Below are positions 10,743-14,746 of a stretch of 14,746 bases of DNA, piece by piece. The notes below the pieces were generated by a model, which was given only the letters and a program-made list of their open reading frames with translations, was not told the origin of the DNA and did no database searches. This stretch comes from Cylindrodendrum hubeiense (Eukaryota > Ascomycota > Sordariomycetes > Hypocreales > Nectriaceae): positions 1-14,746 of the forward strand of contig JAANBB010000691.1 in the NCBI GenBank assembly GCA_014621425.1, in the 5' to 3' direction. Numbering within the stretch: the stretch's first letter is position 1; every line of letters starts with the position of its first letter. Made by a program: the position numbers and the translations under genes.

Positions 10743-12267
10743 TACCCGATATATAATTAATGCATGGGATGGCGTCTAAAGTTGACTTCAGGAGAAGTAA
10801 AAATTGCATTTCTATTGGGGGACATGGGCGTGTTTGCTTTAGGACATCTTTCCACATCAGAACAGAGATAGAATGCAGCTTCACATATAAGGCTATGAGA
10901 TCCAGTCCAGTTCAGGACAGCATATCTTCCATGAGATCAATGCATAGAATAGAATCATTAAAGCCCCTGTTCAGAAAGTTGGACTGTTTAGTCTTCGTTA
11001 GGTTGCCATAGGCATAATCCAGTATCATTCCGTGTAACAGAAGGATGGTCAGATTAAGAGGTACTGGAGAAGCTTATTTTGCAGCTGTCACCATCAGACC
11101 GAGGAAATTCGCTAGTGAGTTCCTAGACAACATATCACCGAAGACAACAGACAAGAGACATATTTTTAACTTTAACGTTTTCCCTCAATTGTAGTTATGA
11201 GCTAGCCAGGGGGGACCCCCCTTTAGGCAATGTAATGTACAACCAGCAAACCAGCGAAGGTAGCCATCCATCGACATTGAAAACCTCCACTCCAGCTAGT
11301 CCTACAAAAAGTACAGCAGTAACAAGACAGATTTTGTACCGCAAAACCAAACGACCCGAGCTCAAAAACAGCCGGACCTGTGAGGGTGACAATCTTCCCT
11401 TTTTCTTGGGAGACTTTTCGGAATATGTGTAAGAACAGAGAAAATAAGATAGGAAACCATTCCGTTGGTTTGGGGGGGGTATAGACGCAACTATTGTGCG
11501 CAGGGGGTGGTGAATCTGGGGCAGGGAGAATGGTATCAGGGAGCTGTCATGTGTCCTATCGTTGGGTGACAGTTAATGAAGGAGGCGCCGTTGATTTGTC
11601 CAGATGGTCCTCGAGAAGGCACCGAGAGACCGAGACATCGGAGTTGGTTGATGTCTGTGCGACGCCACAGTCGCAGGGAGGGCAGTTTCCCGCGACATTG
11701 TTTCAAGAATCAAAGAACGCAAGTTTAAAACCGCCAGAGCAAATGCAGTTGAAAATAAAGAACGCGCGCGCCCGAAATGCAGAAGGGGGCCTTTGGCTCC
11801 CGAGGTAGTGTTGCGGATCCGTTGATGGACTCCGAGGGCGACAGCGTCGCTGTGTAATGTCGAATCCAGTGGATCGATTCGTCTTATGCATGAAACAAAG
11901 GAAAAAGTGTTGAATAGAGAAAATCATCGAAGAGTAAGTACTCGCGCCAAGATCTATTAGCGAAGTGGTCGTTTCTGGTCGTGGTGGCACTATGAGCATG
12001 CATTGAATTAGGTGTGGGCGGGTTGTAAAGGCGATCGGGCAAGAACTGAGGCGAAAGACACGTATTAAGGCGGCTGTTTCGTCCTAGCCTGGTCGTTATG
12101 TTCGCCTTCAAAGGCAAGGAACTGCATGGGCAATCCGAGGGGGATATGTGCGTGATGGATGAGGTGCAGGTGATCATAGGCCTGAGAGCTGACTCGGTGA
12201 GACCAGCACAGGATGAGTCGGCTCTACCACGTGCTCAGCAGACAGTGGCAGATAAATCGAGGATGAC
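10743..12267. other. 1.5 kb convergent intergenic region, no gene recognised
   Basis: This lies between the stop of the Drn1-like gene and the stop of CDC25. Short ORFs exist on both strands (up to 104 codons), but none shows a recognisable domain or a supporting splice structure. The left part (10743-11200) is A/T-leaning and fits a 3' UTR. The right part on the minus strand is pyrimidine-rich and fits a long CDC25 3' UTR. A plus-strand AATAAA is at 11754-11759. Noted elements are a G6/C6 hairpin, a G8 tract at 11472-11479 and a CGCGCGCG run near 11763. No tRNA, 5S rRNA or snoRNA signature was found. Confidence 0.6.
11208..11222. repeat. Perfect G6-A-C6 inverted repeat
   Basis: The bases AGGGGGGACCCCCCT form a perfect 7-bp-arm palindrome around one A. 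As RNA or single-stranded DNA it could fold into a very GC-strong hairpin. The palindrome GCTAGC (11201-11206) is next to it. Its place in a 3' spacer makes a 3'-end or structural role possible but unproven. Confidence 0.7.
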
Positions 12268-14111
12268 CTAGTAGGAGGCCATGCGACGAGTGTGTGTTCT
12301 CTCTCCGAGTATGGGAGAGTTACCAATCATGGCAATGGGGAGGTGTCGCGACATTGGCCGGCTTGGGGCTGTCGGCGACTCTTCCACGCAGCGCTCACGC
12401 TGTCCGAAAGCGAAGGTCTGGGCACGGTTCAAACCCTTACGAGACTTTAGGCGACCCATTTCGCGTTCGCATGTGCGCTGGTGCTTCTCATCTGACATCT
12501 CAACGTATTCTTGGGGGTAGCATCGGGGCCGATGCTCAGCGAAGAAGCCGCTATATCCGCCATCTAGGATGTAGACCTCGGGATACGTAAGCTTGGGATA
12601 AAACTCTGCATTCACAGTGCGATCTTCAGATCGAACATGACGAGCCATAAGGGGAGCTCGGTGGGCAGAGTATTCGCAGTGGAAGATGAGGAGGGTGCGA
12701 CCACTCATGGGAGTTTGGAATAGCTGACTGGTGAGCAGCTCCTTGTCATTGTAGTTGACAGCCCCGTCAACGTGGCCACCGTCGTACTCATACTCAAATC
12801 GGCAATCAATAACCATCTTCTGGTCAAAGTGCTCGTAGTACTTTCCGTCCAGGACGTCCACAAGGGTCTCCTTGGTGATGCGCGGGATAGTATCCGTGGG
12901 ATCATCAGTCAAGAAGTGGGGAAGTACAGGCTCCTGAGCCTCTTCAACATCCATGACCGACTGGAGGGCAGATGATGAAGTCTCCTCAGACTCGGACTTG
13001 GTCCTCATGATGTCAGCAGGGTTCTCGAACATGCTCAGTGATCGGCGGAACTGTTTGCGGTTTCGGAGAAAAGGATTGGACTGCCGACGGGAGTGGCAGT
13101 TCATGGGAGAGCCGGTACGGTAGCCACCAGATCCAACGAAGTTGGGGAAGGGGTGTCTCGCACGAAGGCTCAAGGGGACAGGTGCACAGGGGCTGTTGGC
13201 AGAGGAGGGTCTGCGTTCTGGGGGAGGTGAAGCGGTCTCGAAGCATTCACTAAGAGAAAGGTTTGAGCTGGTGTGGTTGAGGCGAGAATCAGTCCCGAAG
13301 CGGAAAGCTGGCAGTTGGCTGTTGTCCTGTGACCGACTAGGGAGAGCAGTGGTACTAAGACCCTTCATCCGCGTTAGGGAAGGTCTTCGGGGCACAGCAA
13401 TTCTGCGGCTATTTGATGAACGTCAGTATGAGACCTTGAGGTATGTGGCAATTGTACTGACTCAGCCACGATGGGTTTCGCCGGCTCTAATGACGACTGC
13501 CGAGAGATGGGGGCTGGAGAATCCAACATCATCTCGTCGTCGGCAATGGGCGTTGAGCCGGGAGTTGGTGATGTGATGTCGATCAGGCTGAAGAAGGGCA
13601 TCTTGTGAGGAAGCGGTGACATCTCCATCAACTCAGTCAGGGGAGCGGGCGACGACGAGGGAAGAGGAGGAGTCGTGACGCAATCTACGTTGGGAGATTA
13701 GTATATCGTTCAACTGTGAAAGAGAGTTTGAGTTGGTTCTTACCACGACCTTCCATACCGGTGATGGTGTGGGCTGTGAAGAGAGCTCGGCGAGGGGTCG
13801 GGAAATGGGGACTATCACCATGTTAACGAAGCCAATACGAAGGAACTCGTCATGACAAACCTTGAGTCATTGTCAAGACGGAAGTTCTGGGACAGGTCGG
13901 CAGCGAGGCTGGCGGCGGGAGAGGAACCCCGGATGTCTTTGACGTTGAAGTAGTCGGCGGTGCTCTTGTGCAATTGCTCTCGTAGACTCATGGGTCCAGA
14001 TCCAGAGGTAGCAGAGAAGTGAGAGTGAGAATGGGCACGGAAAATATCCCTGCCCCAGCCCGGAACGGGCATCGGGCGGTGCAAGGCCGCTAACGGGGAT
14101 GAAGCCTCCAT
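12268..14111 (-). CDS. CDC25: M-phase inducer dual-specificity phosphatase Cdc25 (NimT)
   Basis: Four exons, complement(join(12268..13402,13462..13684,13744..13811,13861..14111)), encode 558 aa. Known role: it removes inhibitory phosphate from Cdk1 Tyr15 to start mitosis. The rhodanese-like catalytic domain spans about 350-475, with IDCRFEYEYDGGH (379-391), the catalytic loop FHCEYSAHRAP (Cys423, Arg429; CX5R) and ILDGGYSGFF (459-468). A fungal tail motif NRAQTFAFGQ follows. The N-terminal half is disordered and rich in Ser/Thr-Pro sites (SSP, FPTPRR, MSPLPHK, TSPTP, DSPAP), as expected for Cdk control. RRSLSMF (Ser304) resembles a 14-3-3/checkpoint site, and RRPSLTR carries an RxxL that might be a D-box. 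SPAASLAADLSQNF near residue 65 is like the NimT N-terminus. The ATG (14109-14111) has A at -3. The family is certain; the least sure junction is intron 3. Confidence 0.95.
13403..13461 (-). other. CDC25 intron 3 (59 bp)
   Basis: On the minus strand the donor is GTCAGT, the branch is TACTGACG and the acceptor is GCCGCAG. The join is GA+A (Glu), giving IVAEIAVPRRPSL. A second donor, GTCTCA at 13434, would leave a 32-nt intron and is also in frame, but is too short for a usual fungal intron. The acceptor is supported because exon 4 must be read as IAVPRRPSLTR. Confidence 0.7.
13685..13743 (-). other. CDC25 intron 2 (59 bp)
   Basis: The minus-strand donor is GTAAGA and the acceptor is CAACGTAG. 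Splicing joins G to AT (Asp), linking ITGMEGRG to DCVTTPPLPSSSP and then the conserved MSPLPHK motif in one frame. Confidence 0.85.
13812..13860 (-). other. CDC25 intron 1 (49 bp)
   Basis: The minus-strand donor is GTTTGT and the acceptor is GGTGATAG. The join AG+T (Ser) links LSQNFRLDNDS to SPHFPTPRRALFTA, both resembling NimT. Read-through would end at a TGA at 13815. Confidence 0.85.
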
Positions 14112-14136
14112 GATGGTAGTGGTCTAGATCGAAACA

Positions 14137-14161
14137 GACTCGAGTCGAGTTGAGTCAAGTC
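14137..14161. promoter_or_regulatory. GAGTC-type pentamer array with a TGAGTCA (AP-1/Cpc1-type) site
   Basis: Five successive pentamers read GACTC, GAGTC, GAGTT, GAGTC, AAGTC, and the first two form a perfect palindrome with CTCGAG at its centre. TGAGTCA at 14151-14157 is the exact bZIP site bound by Gcn4/Cpc1 and AP-1-like factors. It lies only about 40 bp before the CDC25 ATG, so it may be in the transcribed leader rather than the promoter. Confidence 0.4.
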
Positions 14162-14397
14162 CAGAGAGTTAAGCCACAACTGGAGAGATACCCAGTGACT
14201 GACACAACTTGCAAATTTGCAGAGGTAGGGTTGCAGTAAGTCAATGCTGCAACAACGCCTCTGGATATGCAAATTCGTCTGTCGGGACTATTTCCACGGC
14301 GATACTGAAGATCGAGTGGGCTGAACGAGGGCGGCGGAGAGAGCGAGGGAGGGAATGCGAGTCGGCTCGTGGCGGGGTCGACGGCGTCGTGGGTTCG

Positions 14398-14571
14398 TTA
14401 TGATCGTTCGTGGGACATTTGAAAGAGCGACGAGCGAGAGTCGACGAAAATTCGTGCGTCGTGGGGAATCGTGACGACAGAGATAGACACTGACGGGGCA
14501 ACGTCGTGAATTGAGGTCGGGTCCGAGTCCCTTCTCGTGGTGTTCGGGAGAGAGAATGGCGGGCTTTGCAT
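14398..14571 (-). CDS. Possible upstream ORF of CDC25 (57 aa)
   Basis: It starts at ATG 14569-14571 and stops at TAA 14398-14400. The predicted peptide begins MQSPPFSLPN and ends SLFQMSHERS; no domain is recognised. It holds both ATGs found on this strand between the window edge and the CDC25 start, in one frame, and ends 286 nt before that start. If the transcript begins upstream of 14571 it would act as a translated leader ORF; if it begins between the two ATGs, only a 6-codon version remains. Coding use is unproven. Confidence 0.3.
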   Translation of the reverse strand: MQSPPFSLPNTTRRDSDPTSIHDVAPSVSISVVTIPHDARIFVDSRSSLFQMSHERS

Positions 14572-14709
14572 CCAGGACCCAAAATGACCGGGGTGCGTTG
14601 CTAGGCGATGGCGGAGGAACCAGACGCGCTCACGCAGACGGCAGTACTAGCGAGTAGCACGCTGCAGCACACCGAGGCACACGCTGAGGCTCCCGTTCGA
14701 GGTCCAAAA

Positions 14710-14728
14710 AAAGAGCGAATGGCTCTTT
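14710..14728. repeat. Short inverted repeat near the window edge
   Basis: AAAGAGC (14710-14716) and GCTCTTT (14722-14728) are perfect 7-bp arms around a 5-base loop, GAATG. It lies in the presumed CDC25 promoter. Function unknown. Confidence 0.5.
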
Positions 14729-14746
14729 CTTTCCTGCAGTTGTTGG

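Larger units (their letters stand above)
14112..14746 (-). promoter_or_regulatory. CDC25 leader and promoter region
   Basis: This holds the 635 bp upstream of the CDC25 start, up to the window edge. On the CDC25 strand there is no ATG between 14112 and 14415, which suggests a long transcribed leader. Further up lie a 57-codon ORF and GC-rich, GA/CG-rich sequence without a clear TATA box. Perfect 10-bp palindromes are GACTCGAGTC (14137-14146) and GCAAATTTGC (14211-14220). No other gene is visible up to the edge. Confidence 0.5.

Noticed and set aside
11040..11230. A possible transposon or MITE remnant around the G/C hairpin
   Set aside because: I found no matching terminal inverted repeats, target-site duplication or transposase fragment.
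11494..11808. A 104-codon ORF on the plus strand in the spacer
   Set aside because: Low-complexity composition, no recognisable motif, and no support from splice sites. Probably chance in the 3' region of CDC25.
11850..11880. A tRNA B-box-like GTCGAATCCAG near 11859
   Set aside because: The match to GGTTCGANTCC is partial, and no A box or acceptor-stem pairing is visible at the right spacing.
11703..12177. Two overlapping minus-strand ORFs (about 97-98 codons) just downstream of CDC25
   Set aside because: They overlap in different frames, have no domain, and sit where the CDC25 3' UTR is expected.
14241..14582. A 113-codon minus-strand ORF upstream of CDC25
   Set aside because: It has no ATG start (it begins at TTG) and reads as Arg/Pro/Ser/Thr-rich leader sequence. 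The ATG-started ORF at 14398-14571 is the better candidate.

Overview
The window looks like ordinary nuclear euchromatin of a filamentous ascomycete (Pezizomycotina, probably a Sordariomycete). The reasons are very short spliceosomal introns (about 49-59 bp) with GT..AG ends and CTAAC/CTGAC-type branch sites, dense gene packing on both strands with no operons, and four conserved eukaryotic genes whose sequences fit the filamentous-fungal forms. The genus cannot be fixed from the sequence alone. I see no transposon, CRISPR array, tRNA, rRNA or secondary-metabolite gene.

Layout. (1) 1-426, plus strand: the 3' part of a gene for a DNL-type zinc-finger protein (Zim17/Tim15/Hep1), the mitochondrial Hsp70 escort factor; its 5' end lies outside the window. 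(2) 427-730: a short convergent spacer with poly(A) signals and a Puf3-like element. (3) 731-8694, minus strand: a full-length UTP20 gene of 2 exons (2637 aa), a giant HEAT-repeat protein of the small-subunit processome. (4) 8695-9030: a compact divergent promoter. (5) 9031-10742, plus strand: a Drn1/CWF19L1-type CwfJ-domain protein of 2 exons (551 aa). (6) 10743-12267: a 1.5 kb convergent spacer, probably mostly 3' UTRs. (7) 12268-14111, minus strand: a CDC25/NimT mitotic-inducer phosphatase of 4 exons (558 aa). (8) 14112-14746: its leader and promoter, with a 57-codon upstream ORF and several small palindromes.

The genes do not form one pathway. UTP20 and the Drn1-like gene share one divergent promoter region and both act in nuclear RNA processing (pre-rRNA maturation; intron turnover and the spliceosome), so co-expression is plausible. 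ZIM17 supports mitochondrial import, and CDC25 switches on Cdk1 for mitosis.

I looked for an undescribed system and did not find one. The points most worth a second look are regulatory: the AUG-poor CDC25 leader with an upstream ORF, two competing in-frame donors for CDC25 intron 3, the Puf3-like site behind ZIM17, and a few short symmetric DNA elements.
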